From: Pachyseris speciosa
Taxonomy: Eukaryota > Cnidaria > Anthozoa > Scleractinia > Pachyseridae
NCBI GenBank assembly: GCA_016490735.1
Contig: JAEMWC010000747.1
Location: forward strand, 62,001 to 126,000
Direction: 5' to 3'
DNA length: 64,000 nt
Shown: one piece after another, positions 13,364-24,602 of the stretch
Position numbering within the stretch: position 1 is the stretch's first letter
How the letters are laid out: the number at the start of each line of letters is the position of its first letter
Notes under the pieces: model-generated
What the model was told of the DNA's origin: nothing
Seen by the model: the letters and a program-made list of their open reading frames with translations, nothing else
Database searches by the model: none
Translations under genes and position numbers: made by a program

Positions 13364-14865
13364 ATTTCTTATTTCACTCACTTTGGTAACCTAAATGAAT
13401 TGATTAATTAAATAAGCTACATGTATGCCTAAAAATCATGATTTCCAAGTTGTAATTTTTTAGGAGCCCGTAGCTCGTATAAGCCCCAATGGTTTCTTTA
13501 TGGACATCCTCACCATTATGTTTCTCATTCTTTTGTTATTTATTTATCTTTTGTATTTTAATACATATTTATCCTGTAACAATGTGTAAGAAATATGGAA
13601 AAAAATAAATTGAAACTGTTCAAATTGCCTGCTCAAAAAAAAAACATTCATCTCTCCTATAAATAAAAATTAATGTGACCTGCAGTACAAGCATTTTTTT
13701 CTTCTAGCCAATCTGGTATCATACATAATTATGTGCTACATAGAGTCCTTTGAAGTTTACCCCTAATAGTAATTTCCTTTTCATACCTTATACATGCTAC
13801 TGTAACAGAGTAAGGTACATGTACATGTACTTGTCATTGCCACCACATTAACTCTACTCAATTTTTTTTGCCTTTTTGCAAACTGTAATAAGTTAAGCCT
13901 ATACTAAGCATGAAATAGCCTCCACAGTGAAGTCTTATTGTCCATGCTTTTCCTTGAAGGCATAATGTATAATGTTATAATGCATGTTATAATGCATGTA
14001 AGTTACGGAAGCTTTTCACAGCCAATAACAGTCCCTAGTCCAGGCAAACCAAGTCTTTAAAATAATAAATCTTTGTGTACGGTTGACCCACCGAATCTTT
14101 CCTTATTGATGGTCTATGCAGTGTTGACCAATTGATGCACATACAGTACACTGTCATAGCCTCCTATGCAGCTGTTACTTACATGTTAGTCGTATTCTCC
14201 CTCCCCACCAATATCTGCTGAACATAGCTGGACATTCCCTTCCCAGGAACTGACTAATCACATCATGGCTGTTAAATTTTGGTGGCTACATGTAAGTTCC
14301 TGTAGCCTCCTTTGCAGCCATTTTTGTCAGTTCTCTTCTCCCTCCAGATTGAATACTTAGACACAATGGGAATGGAATTTCCAGCTTAGTTCACCAGACA
14401 TTAGTGGGGAGGGATTAAGGACAGACCCAAACAACAGCTGCAAAGGAGGCTAATGCAAATAAGTGATGTTTTCAACATTAAGGAATACATGTACATGTAT
14501 ATCTATATGCGTAGATACATAATTATATTATGTGTTGTATCATACAAATCAAATGCTAGCATTTTCTTTGTTCCTTCAATCAGTTTAGTTCATTAAAGTC
14601 TTTTTTTTTCTTTTACAGAAAGAAAAATAGCAGATCACAGTATCAAGGACACCAACTTCATTGCCAAAGGAATTTGTCTTAGGTGGTCATCTATTTATGG
14701 TCTGGGAAAAGCCATCAGTATAATTTTGTCCTGATGAGTGGCAACTCTGTGATCATCTTTCAGTCAACTGCAGCCTGTTGACATCCTAAAACATTTTGTT
14801 TTCTTTAAACCAAGGTTTTTCATTTCCTTAAGGATGAAAAATTAAACATCATAACATTACATGTA

Positions 14866-16434
14866 CAGTACCGGTTAAAAGTAAGTTGACAGTCTCGACT
14901 CGATCCTCACGAGAATCAAGTATTGAGGATCGAGTCGAGAATCGAAACTCGATTCACTTGAAACTCAACCCGATCCTCGTTACTTGATTCTCGCAGGAAG
15001 CACTCTATTGTTATTCATCAAGTACGTGATTCGACTTTCCGAGTTCTTGAGGAAAGAACGTAGTTGTTCTGTATGGACACTTATGTAGACACTACAACAA
15101 TTTCCGTTCGAACAACGTAACAAATTCAAACTAAAGGACAGCGCGGTGACAAATACTGTCAAAAGTCATTAGGTTTTGAGGACGCAGTGTACTTCTCGAG
15201 GAAATATCACATACTGCATAAAAAAAAACAAGGTCAAAAGACATTTAGTTTCTTTCGAGGTCAGAGCGTTGTGCTTTTCTACATAAAAATTCCGATGCTA
15301 AATTTTGAACCGTTTATATGGCCGCTCGTTCATAAGCGCAACGAATCAAGATCGCTGTGGTTCATCGCTGACACTGTCATCAAAAGCGATCAAAATTTCG
15401 AGAAAGCCGGCTATTTGTCAACGAAAATGCACAGTGTACAAGTAGGCGAATAGTGTAGTCGCTAGCCAGTAACCGCTTGGCAAGCGTAAGGAATTCAAGG
15501 CTGGTGTGATTAATCGAACAAGTTTCGACAAACCTGCGCTCATCGACCACAAGGACGCAAACGAGACATGGTAGCTTACGTATGTACAACGCCAACTTTG
15601 AAAATTGCTCATCACCTTTGAAATAAATAAATTGATAAACGTTCGATGGAACACTAGTAAAACTCCGAGGAAACATCCGAAGTGAAATACATGTATAATT
15701 TGGATAGAAACATCGCCGAGATGATCTTCACTCTTCAGCCAAAAATAGCGCAAAGTAAACATTGAAAAAAAATAGACTTGACAGACACCGCGCATGAGAA
15801 CAGAAAATTTGCATACCATAACGAATTACACACATTTGTGTTTTAAGTTTGGAGGAGTTACATTGCAAAATTTATTCCTAAGAATGATCGAAGAAAATCC
15901 TGTTTCAACGAAATAAAGTTACGAACGAGCACCATTAGTGAACACATGTATTGACATGTACGCGTATCGAATTTCATCTTAAAATTATGCGTGTCTGTGA
16001 CAAAAACATGCAACGCTCAGTCGGCCAAGTTTTATTCATCGAACATCTGTTACTTATTGGGAGATATTGTAGTGGTGTGGTCAGTCCTTGGCCATTCTGT
16101 TCTTTCTCAAGCATTGATTTCTGCGAATCTGCCCATCTGTCAAAGAGGTTGAATCACATTTAGAAACATATCGATTACTGAACGACTACTCTTGCATCGT
16201 TTGCGTTCCTTTGAGTAGCTGAAGTTGCTTTTCAAGATGTCATCCCCAATTTGCTCGAGAGGTCTATCGAGTGATCAGCCAAGCGACGAGCTCATTATCT
16301 CTGATCTTGCGAGACGCGATCCTTGACTCCATTCTCAATGGCGGAGCCTCGATGCTCGAAACTCGCAGGAATCAAGGATCGAGTCGAGAATCGAGACTCG
16401 AAAGAGACTGTCAACTTACTTTTAACCGGTACTG
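14866..16434. mobile_element. TA-flanked transposon with inverted termini, non-autonomous
   Basis: The left end is CAGTACCGGTTAAAAGTAAG and the right end is its exact complement, ending ...AACCGGTACTG. TA lies directly outside both ends, as in Tc1/mariner-type insertions. Both termini also carry further copies of the motif GATCGAGTCGAGAATCGA. Open frames inside (up to 133 codons) show no transposase motifs, so it is probably a non-autonomous derivative. The superfamily is inferred from the TA duplication only. Confidence 0.7.
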
Positions 16435-16567
16435 TACATGTATATCATAAAGAAAACATTAGCTTGTTGAAACCTTCAGTTGAATAGCACTTGGTTAATT
16501 GTGTCTGAGAGGGCTCTGGTGACTTCTATTTTATGTACATATACATGTACAGTGTGCCTGTGAGTGA

Positions 16568-17950
16568 CACCTCATAGAGTTCAGTTTAACATAAAGAAAG
16601 GTTGTTCTTTCTTTCTGGTTATTCCCTCTTAACACACCTCATACAGTTCAGTGTAACATTCATGTAATCTCTCTTTCTCTCTCTCTAGTTTAACCCCTCT
16701 GAACTGGTGGGTGGCACGCCTCATACAGTTCAGTGTAACATACATGTAATCTCGCTTTCCCTCTAGTTTAACCCCTCTGAACTGGCGGGTGGCACGCCTC
16801 ATACAGTTCAGTGTAACATACATGAAGTTTCTCTTTCTGTCTATCTAGTTTAACCCCTCTGAACTTGCGGGTGGCACGCCTCATACAGTTCAGTGTAATA
16901 TACATGAAATTTCTCTTTCTGTCTATCTAGTTTAACCCCTCTGAACTGGCGGGTGGCACGCCTCATACAGTTCAGTGTAATATACATGAAATTCTCTTTC
17001 TGTCTATCTAGTTTAACCCCTCTGAACTGGCGGGTGGCACGCCTCATACAGTTCAGTGTAACATACATGTAATCTCGCTTTCCCTCTAGTTTAACCCCTC
17101 TGAACTGGCGGGTGGCATGCCTCATACAGTTCAGTGTAACATACATGTAATCTCTTTCTCTCCCTCTAGTTTAACCCCTCTGAACTGGTGGGTGGCACGC
17201 CTCATACAGTTGAGTGTAACATTCATGTAATCTCTTTCTCTCTCTAGTTTAACCCCTCTGAACTGGCGGGTGACACGCCTCATACAGTTCAGTGTAACAT
17301 ACCTGTAATCTCTCTTTCTCTCTGGTTTAACCCCTCTGAACTGGCGGGTGGCACGCCTCATACAGTTCAGTGTAACATACATGAATTTTTTCTTTCTGTC
17401 TATCTAGTTTAACCCCTCTGAACTGGCGGGTGGCACGCCTCATACAGTTCAGTGTAACATACATGAAGTTTCTCTTTCTGTCTATCTAGTTTAACCCCTC
17501 TGAACTTGCGGGTGGCACGCCTCATACAGTTCAGTGTAACATACATGAAGTTTCTCTTTCTGTCTATCTAGTTTAATCCCTCTGAACTGGCGGGTGGCAC
17601 GCCTCATACAGTTCAGTGTAATATACATGAAATTTCTCTTTCTGTCTATCTAGTTTAACCCCTCTGAACTGGCGGGTGGCACGCCTCATACAGTTCAGTG
17701 TAATATACATGAAATTTCTCTTTCTGTCTATCTAGTTTAATCCCTCTGAACTGGCGGGTGGCACGCCCATATAGTTCAGTGTAACATTCATGTAATCTTT
17801 CTTTCTCTCTATCTAGTTTAATCCCTCTGAACTGGCGGGTGGCACGCCTCATACAGTTCAGTGTAACATACATGTAATCTCTCTTTCTCTCTATCTAGTT
17901 TAATTCCTCTGAACTGGCGGGTGGCACGCCCGTACAGTGCAGTGTAACAT
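16568..17950. repeat. Satellite array, ~80 bp unit, about 16 copies
   Basis: The unit is 76-84 bp and reads CTAGTTTAACCCCTCTGAAC, then TGGCGGGTGGCACGCCTCAT, then ACAGTTCAGTGTAACATACA, then a CT-rich spacer. Every unit holds an internal inverted repeat, TGAACTG...CAGTTCA. Minus-strand open frames across it come only from the periodic sequence and are not taken as genes. Confidence 0.9.
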
Positions 17951-18244
17951 AAAACATTAGTAACTCCAATTGTGAGTTATACCAGCAGCCGTTTTGAATG
18001 AAAATATAATTTTCCAGTGTTTATAAGAAACGATAAAGCTAAGGGACGTAAATTATACAACTTCTGCGGCAATTGCAATAGAAAGGATACCTTTTTAATG
18101 CCGTTCAATGTTCAGTGGCGATGAACTGGCAAGCTCGGCCCTGAAAAATTCACGGCCACTGACGTTTTTAGCGTTTTTCAGGTCGCTTTAGTACCAGCTC
18201 GTTTTTGCAAAGAAGACGTTAACATTTTGCAATAAAATACATAT

Positions 18245-18860
18245 CTTTTGAAGATATTGTGTGCACTTTATTTATCGACAGACACTTTGTGGTCCAGCTT
18301 TTGTTAACTTTTTATAGACATTTTGTTGGGATTTTGTGTTCTGGCGTTTCATCCTGGTTTGTTTCCCTCTGTCTTTTACAGAGAAAATATGAAGATTTTG
18401 CTGAGATTTCATATGGTACTCCTTGTATATTTTACAACCATTACACCCACTTTTTATTAACATTGTGTGCTTTTTATTTGTGTACATTTTATTAACATTT
18501 CATGCAGTTATTTTGGTTCGATTTTTAGGAAGATTTTATGGACATTTTATGTTCTTTATTTTACAGAGTTTTTTTCCTAGAGTTTTTTTTACAGAGAATA
18601 CGTTGAGATTTTACAAGGATTTTTACAAAGTTTATGAAATCTCTGTAAATTTTGCTTACAATTTACAGAGAAAACATTGAGATTTCACAGACATTTAATG
18701 GGGTCTGGACGCGTAAAATTCGGTCGAATCTACAGACATTTTATAGGGTTCATAAAATCTCTGTAAGTGTGCACGTTTACAGACATTGCAATTTACAAAG
18801 GAAATGTATACATTTTACAGAGATTTGACAAACTTTTTTGAAGTCTATAAATGGTTCAAG
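18245..18860 (+). repeat. AT-rich repeat with TTTACAGAGA motifs
   Basis: It has the same motif content as 7133-7500 but the opposite orientation (TTTACAGAGA..., GACATTTTAT...). It ends in GGTTCAAGTTTTCCAGTTAT. Confidence 0.55.
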
Positions 18861-18954
18861 TTTTCCAGTTATTTGTTTATTTGAATTATTTGTTTCTGTA
18901 TTTGCTCGGCCCCACTAGCCTTTGTGCTATAAATACTGCCGAGGGTAAATAAAG

Positions 18955-19002
<48 letters not shown>

Positions 19003-19003
19003 T
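18861..19003 (+). mobile_element. 3' tail of a SINE/LINE with ATT repeat
   Basis: The block GTGCTATAAATACTGCCGAG ... TAAATAAAGGTT runs straight into about 16 TTA/ATT units (about 18956-19001), typical of a retroposon 3' end. Confidence 0.6.
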
Positions 19004-19163
19004 GATCCATCAAAATAAAAGTGCTGGACGCCGTTGGGAGCAACCTAAAGTCGGTCAACAGTAATCAAGGTTACAGAAACGAAAGCTTATTTATTATCTC
19101 CTCATAGGGCACCCTTTCATCGTTTATTTAGAAAACGTTTTATTTTCTCCACAGAAATGCTAC

Positions 19164-19255
19164 AAGGTAATTATACATGCAAGAAGACACACGAGAGAAA
19201 TTCCACAACCAATTTTCGTGATGAGGTCCAATGCAAGCCTTTCTGCCTGGGAAGG
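19164..19255 (-). CDS. Adhesion GPCR exon: TM1
   Basis: A 92 bp exon (phase 0 to 2) after an acceptor with a pyrimidine-rich tract (CTTTTATCTTTTAG). The protein reads ALDLITKIGCGISLVCLLAC, matching the first helix of adhesion receptors (family pattern: ALxxITxIGCGxSLxxL). The donor is weak (TT/GTAGCA), but the phase fits the TM2 exon exactly. It follows the GPS exon, as expected for the family. Confidence 0.85.
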
Positions 19256-19473
19256 CTAAAAGATAAAAGCAAAACAGACATCTTTTGAGATCGAATTATC
19301 AGTTTGTGTAAAGAAAAAGAAATTCTATGAACATAACCCTAACTAGATGGACTTTTCGCACAGAAGTATCTAAAAGTCCGGTTGTATAACAAAATTATGC
19401 ACGTTCAAAGTCAGTGCGAATCGGATTCCTCGCCCCTTTAGTTGCTATAAATTTGCCTAGACGGCGTTCATAC

Positions 19474-19600
19474 CTGGTCTTTCGGTGAATCTTTGTCGTA
19501 ATCAATGAGAACAGCAAAACTGGTGAAGTGATCTGTCAAACAAGTAGTGTAGTTGGCATTTTGCTCCCTAACTAATGTCATCCCTTCAAATGACCAAAAG
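19474..19600 (-). CDS. Adhesion GPCR exon: GPS motif
   Basis: A 127 bp exon with acceptor TTTTCTGCAG, donor CAG/GTATGA, and phase 2 to 0. It encodes FWSFEG..., then CLTDHFTSFAVLID. This matches the GPCR proteolysis site, usually W..EGC...C.CNHLTxFAVLM. The tryptophan and the His-Phe-Thr cleavage triplet are present. The second canonical cysteine is Met (EGM) and the fourth is Thr (C-L-T). The first cysteine is in the preceding exon. One of the two usual disulphides would therefore be missing. Confidence 0.85.
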
Positions 19601-20031
19601 CTGCAGAAAACGGACAAAGTTCAAGTATTAACCTCAATATTAACCAGCACAACAATATTTGCCTACAGTGAAACGTTGAAAACAAAGGAGATACCACACA
19701 ATTCCGTAGGTTGGCTAAAGGTACATGTCTACAATCATACTATCCATAGCATTGTATACACAGCTAATTTATCCTTTTTGATACCCGTTAACATGGCATA
19801 TTGTAAAACAATATTCCACATTTGGCTGTTTTAACAGGCAAAAAAGTTTAATCAAGCTGTTATAACATCATGGGGTACCAACGTGTGACCAGAAGACCAA
19901 ACCATAGATTTCTCTCCTCAAAAAAGAAAAGAAGTTGTGTAGAGCAGCCGTTTGTCCTCTTTCAGGATGTTTCCTTTTCCCTGGTTTACGCTCATTTGCG
20001 AACGATCGAAGCTCATCCAGAATACACTTAC

Positions 20032-20078
20032 CCTGTTCGGTTTAGGAACATACATTTTGGTGACGATCGGTCTCTGAT
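20032..20078 (-). CDS. Adhesion GPCR exon: start of GPS
   Basis: A 47 bp microexon (phase 0 to 2) between acceptor TTTTTTCAATAG and donor GTAAGTG. It encodes SPKCMFLNRTG, corresponding to the family's PKCVFW segment with Leu in place of the first tryptophan. It joins the exons on either side in frame. Confidence 0.75.
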
Positions 20079-20282
20079 CTATTGAAAAAAAAAACATAGC
20101 GTAGGTTTTGTCATCAGATGGAAGATTCGAGATTACCTTAATATGATAATGTAGGCGGCGTCAGCAATTCGAAACAATAGCTAAAGATCCGGTAACGCAT
20201 CTGTGCAAGAAAATTTGGTTTTGTTTAACGTACAACCGACTGACCGACCGTACGACCGTACGTGTGGATTTAAATTGCTCCT

Positions 20283-20470
20283 CGGTCTGTTCCTGTTGCC
20301 TACTCTAAACTATTGGGTTCGTACTCCTTTTTGTCTTTCTACGAACATTTATGCCAAAATCGCTGCCTACTAGCCTACTACGGATATGTTTTTGTTACTT
20401 GTCAAAGTTCTCTACCTTCTCTAAGATATCTTCGAAGAAACATATGACCGTATTTCGTTTTCTTGCAATT
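20283..20470 (+). repeat. Third copy of the 2.6/2.9 kb repeat
   Basis: A diverged copy sharing the order: tgcctactctaaac, gtactcctttttgtctttct, catttatgcc, ttctctaccttctct, ttttgttacttgtc. No coding capacity. Confidence 0.5.
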
Positions 20471-21334
20471 TTCTTACTGCCAGCAGGCAAGAAATAATTA
20501 CGTGGGATACCGTAGGCGACCACGTTGAGATTTCGGTCATTGTTTTTCTTCATCGTCGACGCAAATCGACACGTTATTTTAAACAGTTTTAATCAATCAG
20601 AATCCGCTAACTGTGCACTTAGAGGTGCTAGAGAATCAGGTTTTCGTCACCTATATTTCAGTTCAAAACAGGTTCAAAATTGCTTCTCTGTCTGCTCAAG
20701 CGTGAATATAAAAGATAGGAGTTCGCCGGTCTCGGTAGGAAACACCGCTTGTTAAAACTGTAAATCAAAAGAATAAGCCGTAAGAAACACTCGACAGCTT
20801 AAACGGTGGAAAGCAGTTCATAATAAAGAAATCCCTCTTCGAGGACTGATAAGTTACATTGCTTTTAAGACATCCTAATCGTCGTTTTAACATTTGTAAA
20901 CAACTTATCAGCGAAGCTAGTTCGCGATAAACGTGGTCCTGGCAGTTCGAGGGAATAAATAGTGCTTAAAAAGTGAATTAGTTTGCATTTCTATCGCTTA
21001 GTTTTGCTCGAGGCGAAAATTGAACGCCCTTGCTTTTCAACCGTAAATGGAGGCTTACAATTTATCTGGATAAAATTGTTTTTTAGAAAAACATGCCGGG
21101 TTTGATGTAAAGGCAGCCTAAACTAGAGGAAGGAGCTATAAAATGTGCATCTGATGTTTCTTGGTGTCAGTGATTCTTTAAACTTGTATCGCAAAGATAT
21201 TCGTCAGATATCCCATAAAAGCTTACGAAAACCAAAAAAGGAAACAAATAACAAAATATAACATTTTGGTATACCAAGAATTGGACAGTCGTTTTAATCT
21301 GTGATTTATTTCTTTATTAAGTGACATAATCTAC

Positions 21335-21437
21335 CTTAGGTCCAAAGGTTATGGATGCGTTGTCTTCAAGAGCGTTAATGTCCCCCTCTGGGCTCATGGC
21401 CAATACAGACACTGTCGGAGATTGCAATGACGAATAT
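21335..21437 (-). CDS. Adhesion GPCR exon: GAIN subdomain B
   Basis: A 103 bp exon, phase 2 to 0, acceptor CCGTTTTAG and donor GTAGAT. It encodes SPTVSVLAMSPEGD... ALEDNASITFGPK. This fits the last strands of a GAIN domain, where families show 'xVLSxS...LxxPVxITF'. It contains one N-glycosylation sequon (NAS). Confidence 0.75.
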
Positions 21438-22306
21438 CTAAAACGGATGAAAGGTTTTTTGGTTTGTGGGTGGTGATGGTCAAAGAAGATTTCTCTAGCA
21501 ATAATATGGAGGATTCAACTCATCAACCACAGGAAGGAACCATTGAACGTACTAAACGAGAGGTTGAGTGAGACGTACTTAGGCTGATTACCTAGAATAA
21601 GACACGGGCCACAATATACGGAACTTATGAGGAACGTCTTTGCTATGCATTCCTCTAAAATTGGTGTTGACGCTCTGACGTGTAAGGGGGAGTGGAGGGG
21701 GGGTGCTGCCCTCACACCCTTTCAAACTTTTAGTTTCTTTATCATTTAGACGCTACGCCAAATCTTTCAGTAGCTGTTCTACCCTCCTTGGGTATACTAT
21801 GATTTGGGAATTTGTGTCGTATATCATGTGACGTTGCTATTACAACCAAATAAATTTTCACTGTTTTTTTGTTTTTTGCCTCCAGATTTATAGTTCACCA
21901 ATCAATTCCACTTATTTTGGTTTAAACCTCCAATGTTTATCAAAGATGGCGGATCTATACAAAAATAATGACGTCATTTCGTCATAAGACCCTCTTATCT
22001 TGTAGAGGACACAGTTGGTATGTCTTGATGATAAAACGATTGAAGCATAAAAAATCAATAGGGGACAGGCCCAAACCGCACCCCGCCACCCGTCGCACTG
22101 CGGTATGATTGCGTGGCTTGACTTTTAAAGTCGAAATTCTCGGAAAGTACATGTCTGGCCAAAGGAGAGTTAGCTAAGATTGTGTTCTTTAACGGAGGAT
22201 AAAACCAGTCGTTCTTACCACATTGCGTTCTATTACTGACAATGGGAAATGGAAATTTATTTATCTAATAATTCTACGGCTTTAAAACAAAAGTCTTAAA
22301 ACTGAC

Positions 22307-22397
22307 CCATTTGAGCTTGCCGTATCCATATTTCGTTCTTCTGTGTTATTGCAAAGACCTTCGAAGTGAAACACCACTGTTACGATTCCCAGACGGC
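22307..22397 (-). CDS. Adhesion GPCR exon: GAIN domain
   Basis: A 91 bp exon, phase 1 to 2, acceptor AATTTGGTAG and donor GTCAGT. It encodes RLGIVTVVFHFEGLCNNTEE..., a beta-strand segment followed by a polar loop as in GAIN domains, with an NNT sequon. It is the only exon that links the phases of 22611-22715 and 21335-21437. Confidence 0.7.
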
Positions 22398-22610
22398 CTA
22401 CCAAATTCAAATGAAGAATGTGAGTCTTTCTAGTGACATATGCTTTTTAAATCTGGCGGGTTGCACAGAGCCGTAAGTCACTGGGCGATTAAATAGCTTT
22501 CTAAATAGGAGAACTTTGCTTTACCCAGACATATGGCTCCTTATACATAAAAATTGAGGAAACACTTGTTTACAACTTTTAGCGCATTGCAATCTTTTTA
22601 AATCACTTAC

Positions 22611-22715
22611 CATGTTTGACATCAATGGAGCCAGGCGGTATACTGACTAATCCTCGTAAAGGTTTATCGGCTTCCGCGGGAATAGTCATGGTGCCGTTGA
22701 AGTCTCTTGTAACAA
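22611..22715 (-). CDS. Adhesion GPCR exon: GAIN domain
   Basis: A 105 bp exon, phase 1 to 1, acceptor AAATAAATGTAG and donor GTAAGTGA. It encodes VTRDFNGTMTIPAEADK... VSIPPGSID. The 'IPP' segment and alternating hydrophobic pattern fit GAIN subdomain B. The frame joins directly to 24368-24473. Confidence 0.7.
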
Positions 22716-22878
22716 CTACATTTATTTCTATGTTTGAAAGGTAAAAGAGAACGTTTCAGTCCTTGGTTCTTTGCTACAAGACCAAGTGTGTGCATACGTT
22801 GGGCTGCAAATGTAGGTAAACTCGCCTCGGTGATAAGGTACCAATGCAGTAACAGTGCAGGCAATTGGAAATAATAAT

Positions 22879-22914
22879 TTGTTTGTTTGTTTGTTTGTTT
22901 GTTTGTTTTTTTTC
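22879..22914. repeat. GTTT microsatellite
   Basis: About seven tandem GTTT units followed by a T run. Confidence 0.9.
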
Positions 22915-23629
22915 ATTATTTTATGTTACTCTCCCGGCCGCCGTTTACAACAACTGCTCAGGTCTAGTTCATAAGTTTCGTTTTCATTTCTTTATTTACT
23001 CCACATTATCATATGAGATTTCTTACAGTGACTGGGAATAGAGAAGGAGTGGAGAAGGGCATGATATAGTAGACTAATCATATCCCCTTTTAAATTACAA
23101 TACATAATTTGTTAAGATAAAAAGAGGAAACCTTATTATAAATAGAGGAGATGCGAAACTGAAGGAAAAGAAGTTTTAAATAGGCGCATGGTAGAAATTA
23201 AAACTGGGCAAAATAACACCGAAAGAGAGCTCTTTTAAATAATTGTTTTGTGGGTTTTTGGCGAATAGAAATGAATCATTCCAGAGCATTCAATAATTGT
23301 TGGGCAAAATTTCCTAATATTAGTTCTGAAGGGACTAGGATTCAGATATGGTCGGGACGCAATTCGAGCCAAGACAAGTGTATTTTCTCATAGTTCATAA
23401 GTAACGGCCAACAGGTTCTACTGCCACCAACTAAATACTCAATTTTTAGACATGTTCAGTGGGTTTACGGACTGTGGGATCTTGGATAATTTCAGACGTA
23501 ACGTTGTTAGTAAACTTGAAAGTCTCCCAACTTGAAAGTCTCTCTCTCTGTTAGTAAACTTGGAAGTCTCCCAACTTGTAGGCCAAATTAGAAAAGAATC
23601 TATAGCAGCGTTTTCAAGTCAATTGCAAA

Positions 23630-23860
23630 TGAGGCCGGTTTTGTTCATTCCAGAATCTTTTTTCTCTTTCCAAGGAATTCTCATGTTAGCAAAGCAATTT
23701 CAATTTACATTGAACTTCCTTGATGGCTGTGATTGTAAGATTTTTAAGTACGATAACGGCTAAATGTATGCAAATTAGGAGCTTTGTGACTTTTCCGTGC
23801 TTTCAATATTTGAAAATCACAGCTACCAAGCAGGCTCAATGTGAATTAAAAGTGTTTTTG
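23630..23860. mobile_element. Partial fold-back element related to 25680-26236
   Basis: It shares the core GATGGCTGTGATTGTAAG ... AATCACAGCTACCAAGCAGG with the element at 25.7-26.2 kb. The outer arms are not preserved. Confidence 0.45.
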
Positions 23861-24367
23861 ATAACATGGAAAGAGAATAAGAGTGTAAAAGTTAAAAATC
23901 CAAGCTTGTCTTCTAGAAGAAACTTTGATGTCAACATGTACACCCGAAGGCCAAAAAAACTGTATCGAGTCTCCTTAATAACTACGTAAGCTCACCTAGA
24001 CCTTGAAAGACGGTAGATCACAAGAACAATAAGAGAAGTAACGCAAAATGCCCACACCACTAAATAAGCGATATCTAACATATGATTATATCATACATTT
24101 GGCCGTCTTCGTGTATTCATAATCCAAAGTCTTATCATTCGTATCCAATCTCAAGGTGAATAATTAATTGTGAAGGGGACCAAAATATGAAAATGCTAAA
24201 CTCTTTAGCCATGTGAGTGTATGTTTAAGCCATCAAGTATAATTTTGTACACCACTTGGTAGTGGTTTTGCAGCGTTTTAGTCGCCTTTGACGATCTTTA
24301 CTTATAGGTAAATAGTCTAGTGAAAAGGAGAATATGTATTAGAAGGTTTGAGAACAATAAAAAGTAC

Positions 24368-24473
24368 CTATGATCTGGTTAGAGAATGACTGCTCTACAC
24401 TGATGTTTGCTTTAAGAATATCTCTCAGAAATTGGCGCACTTTGTCTTCTATTTCCCCGAGCACGGTTTGAAT
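24368..24473 (-). CDS. Adhesion GPCR exon: helical segment of GAIN
   Basis: A 106 bp exon, phase 0 to 1, acceptor TATTCAACAG and donor GTACTT. It encodes IQTVLGEIEDKVRQFLRDIL..., a strongly helical heptad-like stretch that fits GAIN subdomain A. It joins exon 26694-26746 in phase 0. Confidence 0.7.
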
Positions 24474-24544
24474 CTGTTGAATAAAGATAGTGTGGTTTAT
24501 TTAGCTGGTTGAGTTGAGGTTTCTTTGGCAGCTGGTTTCCTTAT

Positions 24545-24602
24545 GATGATGACGATGACGATGACGATGATGATTACCGTCATTATCATTATCGTCATTG
24601 CC
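24545..24602. repeat. GAT/GAC microsatellite with inverted half
   Basis: (GATGAC)n is followed by GATTACCGTCATTATCATTA, so the two halves can pair. Confidence 0.75.

Noticed and set aside
15418..15819. 133-codon frame as a transposase of the TA-flanked element
   Set aside because: No DDE/DDD motif or helix-turn-helix region is visible, and the composition is that of random hydrophobic translation.
16629..17873. Several minus-strand open frames with repeated NCMRRATRQFRGVKL
   Set aside because: They are only the translation of the ~80 bp satellite; units vary in length so the frame changes between copies, and no splice or start context exists.
1018..24602. CRISPR-like arrays
   Set aside because: The periodic sequences are simple microsatellites or a satellite with no unique spacers, and the genome is animal.
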